Origin: DATDOO01 sp035293245
GTDB taxonomy: Bacteria; Pseudomonadota; Gammaproteobacteria; Methylococcales; Methylococcaceae
Assembly (NCBI GenBank): GCA_035293245.1
Contig: DATDOO010000153.1
Span: 1 to 22,131, forward strand
Direction: 5' to 3'
Length of the DNA stretch: 22,131 bases
A model generated the notes under the pieces. That model saw nothing but the letters and a program-made list of their open reading frames with translations, was not told the DNA's origin and searched no databases. A program made the position numbers and the translations under genes. Positions 15,145 to 22,131 of this stretch are shown one piece after another; within the stretch, counting starts at the first letter, position 1; every line of letters begins with the position of its first letter.

Positions 15145-16397
15145 GTCTCACTGCTATCGAAATGCCAGCGGGTTGGCAGCGTTTACGCTTCGACGCCATC
15201 TGCTCCAAACGGTCTGAAGGCTATCAACCCGTTCAAGGCGGAACGCAGCCCTATATCGGCCTGGAGCATATCCAACAAAGGCTTCCTACACTCGAATCGG
15301 TCGGCACCGAAAGCGACGTGTCCAGCGGCAAGAGCAAGTTCGAACCGAAGGACGTGCTTTTCGGAAAGCTGCGTCCATATTTGCGAAAAGCGGTCATTTC
15401 GGGATTCGCCGGCGTCTGCTCAACCGACATTCTGGTTTTCACCGCGCTTGAGAACACCGTTCCGGAATATCTGCTCTACCTTTGCCACAGCGACCAGTTC
15501 ATCAAACATGCCAAGGCAACAACAACCGGCGTGCAACACCCCCGCACCTCGTGGCCTTCTTTGGCAAAGTTTCGATGGAACGTTCCCGGAAAGAATGAAC
15601 AACGCCAAATAGCCCGCGTGCTGGCGACGGTGCAGCGGGCCATCGAGCAGCAGCAGGCCATCATCGCCACCACCCGTGAACTCAAGCGCAGCCTGATGCA
15701 CAAGCTGTTCACCGAGGGCCTGCGCGGCGAGGCGCAGAAGCCCACCGAAATCGGGCTGGTGCCGGAGAGTTGGGAGGTCATGCGCTTAGGCGAAGTGGCC
15801 GCACTTAAATCCGGCGGCACGCCGTCGCGCACCAATGAGGCTTACTGGAAAGATGGCACAATCCCTTGGGTGAAAACCGGCGAAGTCGATTACTGCGTCA
15901 TCAATGACACCGAAGAAAAGATCACACAAGCCGGACTGGACGGCTCGTCAGCCAAAATCTTCCTGGCAGGTACGCTGCTGATGGCAATGTACGGCCAAGG
16001 CATCACACGCGGCAAGGTCGGCATTCTTGGCGTGGATGCCGCCACCAATCAGGCCTGCGTGGCATTCTTTCCAAAGCCCGAAGTCCGCACCGGCTTCCTC
16101 TATCAGTTGTTCGCGTTCAAGTACGACTACATTCGCAACCTTGGGCACGGTGCCAACCAGAAGAACCTGAGCGCCGACATTCTGAAGACAGTGCAGATCG
16201 CGTACCCGAAGGAAACCGGTGAGCAGGATGAAATCGTGTCCAGCCTTTCTGCCTTGGATGACAAGCTGGCCTTGGCCGAATGCAAGCGCGCCCACTACAC
16301 CGACCTGTTCAAAACCCTGCTGCACCAACTGATGAGCGCGCAGATTCGCGTCAACGATCTGGAGCTGGACGCGCTGGGCGTGCCGGCGCTGGATTGA
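15141..16397 (+). CDS. hsdS: Type I restriction-modification specificity subunit
   Basis: The 418-residue protein has the two-repeat plan of HsdS. The first target-recognition domain spans about 8-150. A central conserved helix follows (EQRQIARVLATVQRAIEQQQ, then LKRSLMHKLFTEGLRGE). The second recognition domain starts at WEVMRLGEVAALKSGGTPSR, and a C-terminal helix (EQDEIVSSLSALDDKLALAE, then LFKTLLHQLMSAQIRV) ends the protein. It chooses the bipartite DNA target for both methylation and cleavage; the target cannot be read from sequence. Base composition is visibly lower in GC in the recognition domains than in hsdM, normal for this fast-exchanging gene. It overlaps hsdM by four bases. Confidence 0.95.
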   Translation: MSLTAIEMPAGWQRLRFDAICSKRSEGYQPVQGGTQPYIGLEHIQQRLPTLESVGTESDVSSGKSKFEPKDVLFGKLRPYLRKAVISGFAGVCSTDILVFTALENTVPEYLLYLCHSDQFIKHAKATTTGVQHPRTSWPSLAKFRWNVPGKNEQRQIARVLATVQRAIEQQQAIIATTRELKRSLMHKLFTEGLRGEAQKPTEIGLVPESWEVMRLGEVAALKSGGTPSRTNEAYWKDGTIPWVKTGEVDYCVINDTEEKITQAGLDGSSAKIFLAGTLLMAMYGQGITRGKVGILGVDAATNQACVAFFPKPEVRTGFLYQLFAFKYDYIRNLGHGANQKNLSADILKTVQIAYPKETGEQDEIVSSLSALDDKLALAECKRAHYTDLFKTLLHQLMSAQIRVNDLELDALGVPALD

Positions 16398-16479
16398 GTC
16401 AGTCTTTCGGCGCCGGTTTGCGTCAGGACAGCCCACAGCCTGGGGCAGCGGAGCGCTTTGCACGCGAGAGGACAGCGCA

Positions 16480-16528
16480 TTTACTTAAGACCTAAATAAG
16501 GAACACAATAAAGAACCTTTCCAGGTCT
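16480..16528 (+). promoter_or_regulatory. Promoter with nested inverted repeat, likely toxin-antitoxin operator
   Basis: AGACCT (16488-16493) and AGGTCT (16523-16528) enclose a second nested pair, AAGG (16498-16501) and CCTT (16516-16519), with nearly the same centre. A modest promoter, TTTACT (16480-16485) and CACAAT (16504-16509) with an 18-base spacer, is covered by the repeat. Phd/YefM antitoxins commonly repress their own operon at such sites. The stretch from 16398 to 16479 shows nothing recognisable. Confidence 0.45.
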
Positions 16529-16543
16529 GATACGAGGCATGCC

Positions 16544-16828
16544 ATGGAACAAGTTCTCGCCACCCGCTCCGTCAGCATCACCGAACTGAAACGCAGCCCC
16601 AGCGCCGTCCTCGAACAGGCGGGGTCTGAACCTGTGGCTGTGCTCAACCACAACCGGCCTGCGGCCTACCTGCTTTCTCCCGAAGTCTATGGGGCGATGC
16701 TCCAACGTCTGAATGCCGATCTGCGCGCGGCAATACAAGAAGGCATCGACAGCGGCCCGGCGATCGCGGCCGACGAACTGTTTGCCGAACTGAGCGCCCG
16801 CTATGCCGAGCCGAAGAACCCGGCTTGA
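16544..16828 (+). CDS. Phd/YefM (StbD-like) family antitoxin
   Basis: The 94-residue protein has the DNA-binding N-terminal fold of this family: TRSVSITELKRSPSAVLEQ, then EPVAVLNHNRPAAYLLSPEVY. An acidic C-terminal tail (about 60-94) should wrap the toxin. It is expected to neutralise the downstream toxin and repress the operon. The GAGG ribosome site lies six bases before the ATG. Its stop codon overlaps the likely toxin start, giving coupled synthesis. It sits between hsdS and hsdR and is not part of the restriction enzyme itself. Confidence 0.9.
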   Translation: MEQVLATRSVSITELKRSPSAVLEQAGSEPVAVLNHNRPAAYLLSPEVYGAMLQRLNADLRAAIQEGIDSGPAIAADELFAELSARYAEPKNPA

Positions 16829-17172
16829 TGGTCCATCGCAAAGACCCGGAGCCAACGCACGCCCCGATGCCAGCCGTCGCTTTTTCGCCGAAGTCACGGC
16901 AGGATCTGCTCGACATCGGCGACTACATCGCCAAGGACAGCCGGGGCAATGCCCGGCGCTTCGTCGCCAAGTTGATCGAGCAGTGCAAGAAGATTGGCCG
17001 CGTACCGCTGGGCTATGCCGGCCGCGAGGACTTGGCCCCCGGCTTGCGCATGGCGGCATTGGATCGCTATGTGATTTTCTTTCGCGTGCTTGATGGCGAG
17101 GTTCGTATTGAACGGATTCTGCACGGCTCCCGGAATCTACCCGTTGTACTCGGCGACGAATCACAGGATTGA
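16828..17172 (+). CDS. RelE/ParE family toxin
   Basis: The ParE-like core runs from PAVAFSPKSRQDLLDIGDYI through RRFVAKLIEQCKKIGRVPLGYAGREDLAPGLRMAALDRYVIFFRV to VRIERILHGSRNLP. The pattern LR..RYVIFFRV...VRI.RILHGSR is the ParE signature. ParE toxins usually poison DNA gyrase, whereas RelE relatives cut mRNA; the ParE-type ending favours gyrase, by family inference only. The ATG at 16828 overlaps the antitoxin stop by one base. An internal ATG at 16867 gives a length and N-terminus more typical of the family and may be the true start. Confidence 0.88.
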   Translation: MVHRKDPEPTHAPMPAVAFSPKSRQDLLDIGDYIAKDSRGNARRFVAKLIEQCKKIGRVPLGYAGREDLAPGLRMAALDRYVIFFRVLDGEVRIERILHGSRNLPVVLGDESQD

Positions 17173-17207
17173 CCGGTGATTGAAGGTGGCGCCGGACATG
17201 GGGCAAA

Positions 17208-17356
17208 TCATCCTAAAAACGGCGGTTGATACGGATGTAGGGGCGAATTTATTCGCCCTATCAACGGCTTATGGGCGAATAAATTCGCCCCTACAATTTA
17301 GCCGCAAGCTCTTGAAAATGCATGGTTTCACCAATCATCTGCCGTTTTTAGGATCA
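17208..17356. mobile_element. MITE-like element, about 150 bases, with terminal and internal inverted repeats
   Basis: The ends carry a perfect 14-bp inverted repeat, ATCCTAAAAACGGC (17210-17223) and its complement (17341-17354), with partial matching a few bases further out. Inside is a perfect 23-bp inverted repeat (arms 17236-17258 and 17273-17295, core GGGCGAAT/ATTCGCCC) around a 14-base loop. No transposase is encoded. A 7-base direct repeat TGACCGG (17170-17176 and 17360-17366) flanks the element at a small distance. It lies between the toxin gene and hsdR. Confidence 0.75.
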
Positions 17357-17432
17357 TTCTGACCGGCGGCCTGAGCCAGAGGCAATTTCTGCCGGCATCA
17401 AGCTGATTTGCATCCCCTCCCCGGAGCCCTGC

Positions 17433-20357
17433 ATGACCATCCCCACCGAGCACAGGACCGTCCAGGCACGCATCCTCGACTATGCGCAGGCGGTGGGCTG
17501 GATTTTCGTGCCCCGCGAGGAAGCCGAAGCGCGGCGGGGTTTCGACAAGTCTCGGGCCAAGCCGGCGGATCAGGCCAAAGCGGCCTCGCCGTTCTTCGTT
17601 GAAACGCTGTTCGAGCGGGTCAAGGCGCTGAACCCTGGCTTTGCCGAGTCCGCCGGGGAACTGGCGCGCCGGCTGGCGACGTTCCCGGCCAACATCCGGG
17701 GCAACCGGGATTTTCTGCGGGCCCTGCGCGGCCAGATGACCTTCTTCGAACCGGTGGAGGTGCGCGAGCGCGACCTGAAGCTGATCGACTTCGATTACTG
17801 GGCCGGCAACCGCTTCGAGGTTACCGAGGAGTACGCTTTCCACAACGGCCGCCATGGCAACCGGGCGGATGTGGTGTTCCTGATCAACGGCATTCCGGTG
17901 CTGGTGATCGAGTGCAAAAACGCCACCAAGCACGAGGCCATCGCGCTGAGCGTGGACCAGATTCGCCGCTACCACCATGAGACGCCCGAGCTGATGGTGC
18001 CGCCGCAGTTGTTTACCGCCACGGAGGCCATCGGTTTCGTCTACGGCGTGACCTGGAACGTGGTGCGCCGCAACCTGTTCTACTGGAAGCACGGGGAGCT
18101 TGGCCAACTCGAAGCCAAAATCAGGACGTTCTGCGACCGGCAAAACCTGCTGGCGTTCCTGCAGCACTACATCCTGTTCGTCGAGCAGGAATCGGAACTG
18201 CAAAAGTTCGTCCTGCGCCAGCACCAGACCGGCGCGGTGGAAAAGGTGGTGGAGCGCGCCCACCATGCGGCCAAACGGCGCGGGCTGGTGTGGCACACGC
18301 AGGGCAGCGGCAAGACCTTCACCATGATCAAGGCCGCCGAGATGCTCTTCAAGGCGCCGCGGTCGGAGAAGCCCACCATCCTGCTGCTGATCGACCGCAA
18401 CGAGCTGGAAGACCAGATGGTGCGCAACCTGGAGGCACTGGGTCTGCACAACGTGCAACCGGCCGCCCGCATCGACACGCTGAATGCACTGCTCAAGGAC
18501 GACTATCGCGGCATCATCGTCTCCACCATCCAGAAATTCCGCGACATGCCGGCCGACCTGAACACGCGCGGCAACATCTATGTGCTAATCGACGAGGCCC
18601 ACCGTACCACGCAAGGCGATCTGGGCAATTACCTGATGGCCGGCGTCCCCAACGCCAGCTTCATCGGCTTCACCGGCACGCCGATCGACGCCACCGCGCA
18701 TGGCAAGGGCACGTTCAAAACCTTCGGTATCGATGACGAGCAGGGCTACCTGCACAAGTACTCGATCCGCGAGAGCATCGAGGATGGCACTACCCTGCCG
18801 TTGTTTTACGCCCTGGCCCCGAACGAACTGCTGGTGCCCGCCGAGGTGATGGAGAAGGAGTTTCTGGCGCTGGCGGAAACCGAAGGCATCGCGGACATCG
18901 AGGAGCTCAACCGCATCCTGGAACGGGCCGTGAACCTGCGCAACTTCCTGAAAGGTCAGGCGCGCATCGGGAAGGTGGCGTCTTACGTGGCCGAGCACTA
19001 CCGCGAGAACGTGGAGCCGCTGGGTTACAAGGCTTTTCTGGTCGCGGTGGATCGCGAGGCCTGCGCCCTCTACAAGGCTGCATTGGACAAGGTGCTGCCG
19101 CCGGACTGGTCGCAGGTGGTCTACACCGGCAACAACAACGACACGGAGCAGCTCAAGCAATTTCACCTGTCCAGCGAGGAAGAGAAGGCCGTCCGCCGCC
19201 AGTTCGCCAAGTACGGCACGCTGCCCAGAATTCTGATCGTCACCGAGAAGCTGCTGACCGGCTACGACGCGCCGCTCTTGTATGCGATGTACCTGGACAA
19301 GCCGCTGCGCGACCACACCCTGCTCCAGGCCATCGCCCGCGTGAACCGGCCTTATGAGAACGAGGCCGAGGAGATGGTGAAGCCCCACGGCTTCGTGCTG
19401 GATTTCGTGGGCATTTTCGACAAGCTGGAAAAGGCCCTGGCCTTCGACAGCGACGAGGTGTCGGCGGTGGTGAAGGACATCGCCCTGCTGAAATCGCTAT
19501 TCCAGAGCAAGATGGCCAATGCTACGGCGGCGTATTTGCCATTGGTTCAGCACAACTTCAACGACAAGGACGTGGACGGGCTGATCGAGCATTTCCGCGA
19601 CAAGGATCGCCGCAAGGCCTTCTTCCGCGAGTACAAGGAGCTGGAAATGCTCTACGAGATCATCAGCCCGGATGCCTTCCTGCGCCCCTTCATCGCCGGC
19701 TACAGCAGCCTGTCGGCGATGTACGCGGTGGTCAGCCGTGCTTATGCCAAGCGCGTGTATGTGGACCGTGAGTTCCAGCGCAAAACCAATGCCTTGGTGC
19801 AACAGCACGTCGACACCACGGCGCTGGCGCCGCTGGGCGAAATGGTGCAACTGGACGAGCACGCCATCGATCAGATCAAGGCCAGGCACGCCGGCGACGA
19901 GACCAAGGTGATCAACTTGGTGAAGAGCATCGAAAAGGCGGCAGAGGACGAATCGGACGATCCTTTCCTGGTCGGCCTTGCCGACCGTGCCGACGCGGTA
20001 CTGGAGCAATTCGAGGATCGCCAGACCACGACGCAGGGCGCGCTGGCCGATTTGATCAGGCTGCTGGAGGAAAATGAGGAACGCAAGAAGGTTCAGGCCG
20101 AAAAGGGTTTTGATGGACTGACTTTTTTCATCTATCGCACCCTGCTGGATGCCGGTCTTGCCGACGCGGAGGCGGTAACCCGCACCATCCGCACAGCCTT
20201 TATCACGCTGCCCGCCTGGCGCGAGAGCGAAAAATCGCTGCGCGACCTGCGCAACAAGGTAACCGGCGCCATCTTTCCCGAGGTCGGCGAGGTGGACAAG
20301 ACCGTGGCAATTGTCGATGAGCTGTTTAATCTGCTGGCCAAAGCCTACCGGATATGA
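17433..20357 (+). CDS. hsdR: Type I restriction enzyme motor/nuclease subunit
   Basis: The 974-residue protein has an N-terminal PD-(D/E)XK nuclease domain with Asp146 (NRADVVFLING) and Glu160-Cys-Lys162 (LVIECKN), followed by the QIRRYHHE segment typical of HsdR. The superfamily 2 translocase follows: Walker A QGSGKT (Lys294), DEAH box (387-390), FTGTPI (motif III), LLTGYDAPLLYAMY (motif V) and QAIARVNRPY (motif VI). A helical C-terminal region (about 650-974) should dock on HsdM. It translocates and cuts DNA lacking the HsdM/HsdS methylation. GGAG lies six bases before the ATG. The gene appears intact, so the system is probably active. It is separated from hsdS by the toxin-antitoxin pair and the MITE-like element. 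Confidence 0.96.
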   Translation: MTIPTEHRTVQARILDYAQAVGWIFVPREEAEARRGFDKSRAKPADQAKAASPFFVETLFERVKALNPGFAESAGELARRLATFPANIRGNRDFLRALRGQMTFFEPVEVRERDLKLIDFDYWAGNRFEVTEEYAFHNGRHGNRADVVFLINGIPVLVIECKNATKHEAIALSVDQIRRYHHETPELMVPPQLFTATEAIGFVYGVTWNVVRRNLFYWKHGELGQLEAKIRTFCDRQNLLAFLQHYILFVEQESELQKFVLRQHQTGAVEKVVERAHHAAKRRGLVWHTQGSGKTFTMIKAAEMLFKAPRSEKPTILLLIDRNELEDQMVRNLEALGLHNVQPAARIDTLNALLKDDYRGIIVSTIQKFRDMPADLNTRGNIYVLIDEAHRTTQGDLGNYLMAGVPNASFIGFTGTPIDATAHGKGTFKTFGIDDEQGYLHKYSIRESIEDGTTLPLFYALAPNELLVPAEVMEKEFLALAETEGIADIEELNRILERAVNLRNFLKGQARIGKVASYVAEHYRENVEPLGYKAFLVAVDREACALYKAALDKVLPPDWSQVVYTGNNNDTEQLKQFHLSSEEEKAVRRQFAKYGTLPRILIVTEKLLTGYDAPLLYAMYLDKPLRDHTLLQAIARVNRPYENEAEEMVKPHGFVLDFVGIFDKLEKALAFDSDEVSAVVKDIALLKSLFQSKMANATAAYLPLVQHNFNDKDVDGLIEHFRDKDRRKAFFREYKELEMLYEIISPDAFLRPFIAGYSSLSAMYAVVSRAYAKRVYVDREFQRKTNALVQQHVDTTALAPLGEMVQLDEHAIDQIKARHAGDETKVINLVKSIEKAAEDESDDPFLVGLADRADAVLEQFEDRQTTTQGALADLIRLLEENEERKKVQAEKGFDGLTFFIYRTLLDAGLADAEAVTRTIRTAFITLPAWRESEKSLRDLRNKVTGAIFPEVGEVDKTVAIVDELFNLLAKAYRI

Positions 20358-20680
20358 GGGAGGATGAACTCAAGCAAGCCTTCCGGAAGCGGGCTGGTTA
20401 TTGGGTCAGCCGATTGAACGTCGGCGCGCATTCGGTGAATGTGCGCCCCATGCGCAACAAGTGGGCCTCCTGTTCCACCACAGGCCGGCTAACTTTCAAC
20501 AGTGAGCTGCTGGAATTCGAAACCGAGCTTTGGGACTACGTCATCGTGCATGAATTGCTGCATTTCTTTGTCCCCAACCACGGGAGGCTGTGGAAGTCGC
20601 TGATGACGGCGTATCTGGGCGATTATCCGCAACTGGAGGCTCGTTTGCGCGCGAAAGCGTCACAGGTGATCGTGCCGTGA
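20354..20680 (+). CDS. Mini YgjP-type (M48-like) metallohydrolase linked to hsdR
   Basis: The 108-residue protein has the zinc-metallopeptidase-like core of the YgjP/DUF45 family: RNKWASCSTTGRLTFNSEL, then VIVHELLHFFVPNHG. His66, Glu67 and His70 form HExxH and His76 supplies a third ligand. Full YgjP proteins are roughly twice this length; here only the C-terminal core is present. Its start overlaps the hsdR stop as ATGA, and such small proteins are often encoded next to type I restriction genes. Its reaction is not known from sequence; peptidase activity and nucleotide hydrolysis have both been considered for the family. A role in assembly or turnover of the restriction complex would be inference. 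Confidence 0.85.
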   Translation: MREDELKQAFRKRAGYWVSRLNVGAHSVNVRPMRNKWASCSTTGRLTFNSELLEFETELWDYVIVHELLHFFVPNHGRLWKSLMTAYLGDYPQLEARLRAKASQVIVP

Positions 20681-20724
20681 GCACCCGCGTTTGTGTCGTT
20701 GAAGACAAGGACGCTCTGTGCGGC

Positions 20725-20740
20725 TGTCACATTCCCTACA
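20725..20740 (+). promoter_or_regulatory. NifA upstream activator site of nifB
   Basis: TGTCACATTCCCTACA is an exact TGT-N10-ACA match, centred about 88 bases upstream of the predicted nifB transcription start. It lies in the 170-base gap after the YgjP-like gene. Confidence 0.82.
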
Positions 20741-20752
20741 TCCCGGAGTTTA

Positions 20753-20766
20753 TGTAAGCGTTTACA
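20753..20766. promoter_or_regulatory. Near-palindrome between NifA site and nifB promoter
   Basis: TGTAAGCGTTTACA is a 14-base palindrome with one mismatched pair. Its spacing (TGT-N8-ACA) is wrong for NifA. It resembles LacI-family operators (TGTAAACGTTTACA). It sits 29 bases ahead of the -24 element, where a repressor or bending protein could act. Function unproven. Confidence 0.35.
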
Positions 20767-20794
20767 AAACAGCAGCTTGGGCCATACAGGCCAT

Positions 20795-20810
20795 TGGCAT
20801 GGGGTGTGCT
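20795..20810 (+). promoter_or_regulatory. Sigma-54 (-24/-12) promoter of nifB
   Basis: TGGCATGGGGTGTGCT has GG and GC ten bases apart and shares 13 of 16 positions with the promoter of the mop-mod operon. The predicted start is near 20821, 30 bases before the nifB ATG, which has a TGAGGA ribosome site at 20838-20843. Confidence 0.87.
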
Positions 20811-20850
20811 GGAAGGGGTGTAACGCCCATTTTCCGCTGAGGATGCCACC

Positions 20851-22131
20851 ATGGAACTCCCCGTACTCAATGCCCAGCCCACCGCCAAGAAGGGCGGTTG
20901 CAGCGCCTCTTCCTGCGGCTCCACCGACGACCAGATGGGCCACCTCCCGGAGCACATCCGCCAGAAGGTGCAGAACCATCCCTGCTACTCCGAAGACGCC
21001 CACCACTACTTCGCCCGCATGCACGTGGCGGTGGCCCCGGCGTGCAACATCCAGTGCCATTACTGCAACCGTAAGTACGACTGCGCCAACGAATCGCGGC
21101 CCGGCGTGGTGTCGGAGTTGTACACGCCGGAGCAGGCGGTGAAAAAGGTCAAGGCGGTGGCCGCCACCATTCCCCAGATGACGGTGCTGGGCATCGCCGG
21201 CCCCGGCGACCCCCTGGCCAATCCGGAACGCACTTTCGCCACCTTCCGCATGCTCAGCGAGCAGGCCCCGGACATCAAGCTGTGCGTGTCCACCAACGGC
21301 CTGTCCCTGCCCGCGTCGGTGGACGAGCTGTCCAGGCACAACATCGACCACGTCACCATCACCATCAACACCGTGGACCCCGACATCGGCGCCGAAATTT
21401 ATCCCTGGGTGTTCTGGAAGAACAAGCGCATCAAGGGCCGGGCCGGCGCGGACATCCTCATCGAACAGCAGCAGAAAGGCCTGGAAATGCTCAGCGCCAA
21501 GGGCATCCTCACCAAGATCAACTCGGTGATGATCCCCGGCGTCAACGACAAACACCTTGTCGAAGTCAGCAGTATCGTCAAGGGCAAGGGCGCCTTCCTG
21601 CACAACGTCATGCCGCTGATCGCCGAAGCGGAGCACGGCACCTTTTACGGCCTCATGGGCCAGCGCGGCCCCAACGCCGAAGAATTGCAGGAACTGCAGG
21701 ACGCCTGCGCCGGCGACATGAACATGATGCGCCACTGCCGCCAGTGCCGCGCCGACGCCGTGGGCCTGTTGGGCGAGGACCGCGGCGCGGAATTCACCCT
21801 GGACAAGATCGAAGCCATGGACATCGACTACGAAGAGGCCATGAAGAAACGTCAGGCCATCCAGACCGCCATCCTGCAGGAAATGGAAACCAAGCGGGCG
21901 GAGAAGCAGGAAACCCTGGTGCAACTGCAAATGCAGGCTCCGGTGCCGGACACCCCGCCGGCCCTGTTCGCCGTGGCCACCCAGGGCCAGGGGCTGATCA
22001 ACCAGCACTTCGGCCACGCCAGGGAATTCCTGATTTACGAAGCCTCCCCGGCGGGCGTGCGCTTCATCATGCACCGCAAGGTGGAGCAGTATTGCTCCGG
22101 CGACGACACCTGCGGCGAAGCGGAATCGGCT
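20851..22131 (+). CDS. nifB: NifB, radical SAM FeMo-cofactor precursor synthase (3' end outside window)
   Basis: The reading frame is open from 20851 to the window edge, giving 427 residues, so the gene is cut by the window and not broken. It has the radical SAM triad C65-x3-C69-x2-C72 (CNIQCHYCN), the family blocks HPCYSEDAHHYFARMH and VLGIAGPGDPLANPE, and the later CRQCRADAVGLLGED. From about residue 385 the C-terminal NifX-like domain begins (LFAVATQGQGLINQHFGHA). NifB fuses two 4Fe-4S clusters and inserts carbide and sulfur to make NifB-co, which is passed to NifEN for conversion to FeMo-co. Full NifB with the NifX-like tail is about 490-500 residues, so some 70 are missing here. Expression is from the NifA/sigma-54 region just upstream. 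Confidence 0.97.
   Translation, partial: MELPVLNAQPTAKKGGCSASSCGSTDDQMGHLPEHIRQKVQNHPCYSEDAHHYFARMHVAVAPACNIQCHYCNRKYDCANESRPGVVSELYTPEQAVKKVKAVAATIPQMTVLGIAGPGDPLANPERTFATFRMLSEQAPDIKLCVSTNGLSLPASVDELSRHNIDHVTITINTVDPDIGAEIYPWVFWKNKRIKGRAGADILIEQQQKGLEMLSAKGILTKINSVMIPGVNDKHLVEVSSIVKGKGAFLHNVMPLIAEAEHGTFYGLMGQRGPNAEELQELQDACAGDMNMMRHCRQCRADAVGLLGEDRGAEFTLDKIEAMDIDYEEAMKKRQAIQTAILQEMETKRAEKQETLVQLQMQAPVPDTPPALFAVATQGQGLINQHFGHAREFLIYEASPAGVRFIMHRKVEQYCSGDDTCGEAESA

Noticed and set aside
17236..17295. Internal 23-bp palindrome as a CRISPR repeat or simple intrinsic terminator
   Set aside because: There is a single copy without spacers, and no T-run follows; the enclosing terminal repeats favour a MITE-like element.
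17180..17362. 60-codon open frame between toxin and hsdR
   Set aside because: It is made almost entirely of the MITE-like palindrome, with no ribosome site seen.
20623..22074. 483-codon minus-strand open frame opposite nifB
   Set aside because: Antisense shadow; the plus-strand frame has the radical SAM motif and NifB similarity throughout.

Overview
The window is GC-rich and reads as the chromosome of a diazotrophic gammaproteobacterium. A methanotroph of the Methylococcaceae type would fit the nif genes, the exosortase-type (VPxP) sorting signal and the E. coli Mak-like fructokinase, but no methanotroph marker gene is present, so the family-level placement is inference.

Left part (1-6534): a roughly 400-base leader carries a good candidate for a GEMM-I (cyclic dinucleotide) riboswitch ahead of a secreted PEP-CTERM-like protein. 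On the minus strand follows a tightly coupled operon of an ABC ATPase, a large FtsX-type permease and an alpha/beta hydrolase. A lipocalin-like AttH/CrtC-family lipoprotein diverges from it. The ATPase, permease and AttH lipoprotein look like one cell-envelope export system. The permease gene contains an in-frame palindromic repeat insertion.

Middle part (6698-13410): a ROK fructokinase (mak) converges on, and overlaps by 9 bases, a stand-alone nifE on the minus strand. The 301-base gap after nifE holds two divergent sigma-54 promoters around one perfect NifA site (TGT-N10-ACA). One drives nifE. The other drives a plus-strand operon of a small Mop molbindin, modA, modB, modC and a two-domain ChrA-type transporter. 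NifA would thus switch on, from one control region, both a FeMo-cofactor scaffold subunit and the molybdate uptake that feeds it.

Right part (13543-22131): a complete type I restriction-modification cassette, hsdM-hsdS-hsdR, lies between mod/chrA and nifB. A Phd/ParE-type toxin-antitoxin pair and a roughly 150-base MITE-like palindromic element sit between hsdS and hsdR, and a mini YgjP-type metallohydrolase overlaps the end of hsdR. The window ends inside nifB, which has its own NifA site and sigma-54 promoter, nearly identical to the one ahead of the mod operon. The arrangement suggests a defence cassette embedded in a nif/mod region. No rRNA, tRNA, CRISPR array or transposase gene was seen.
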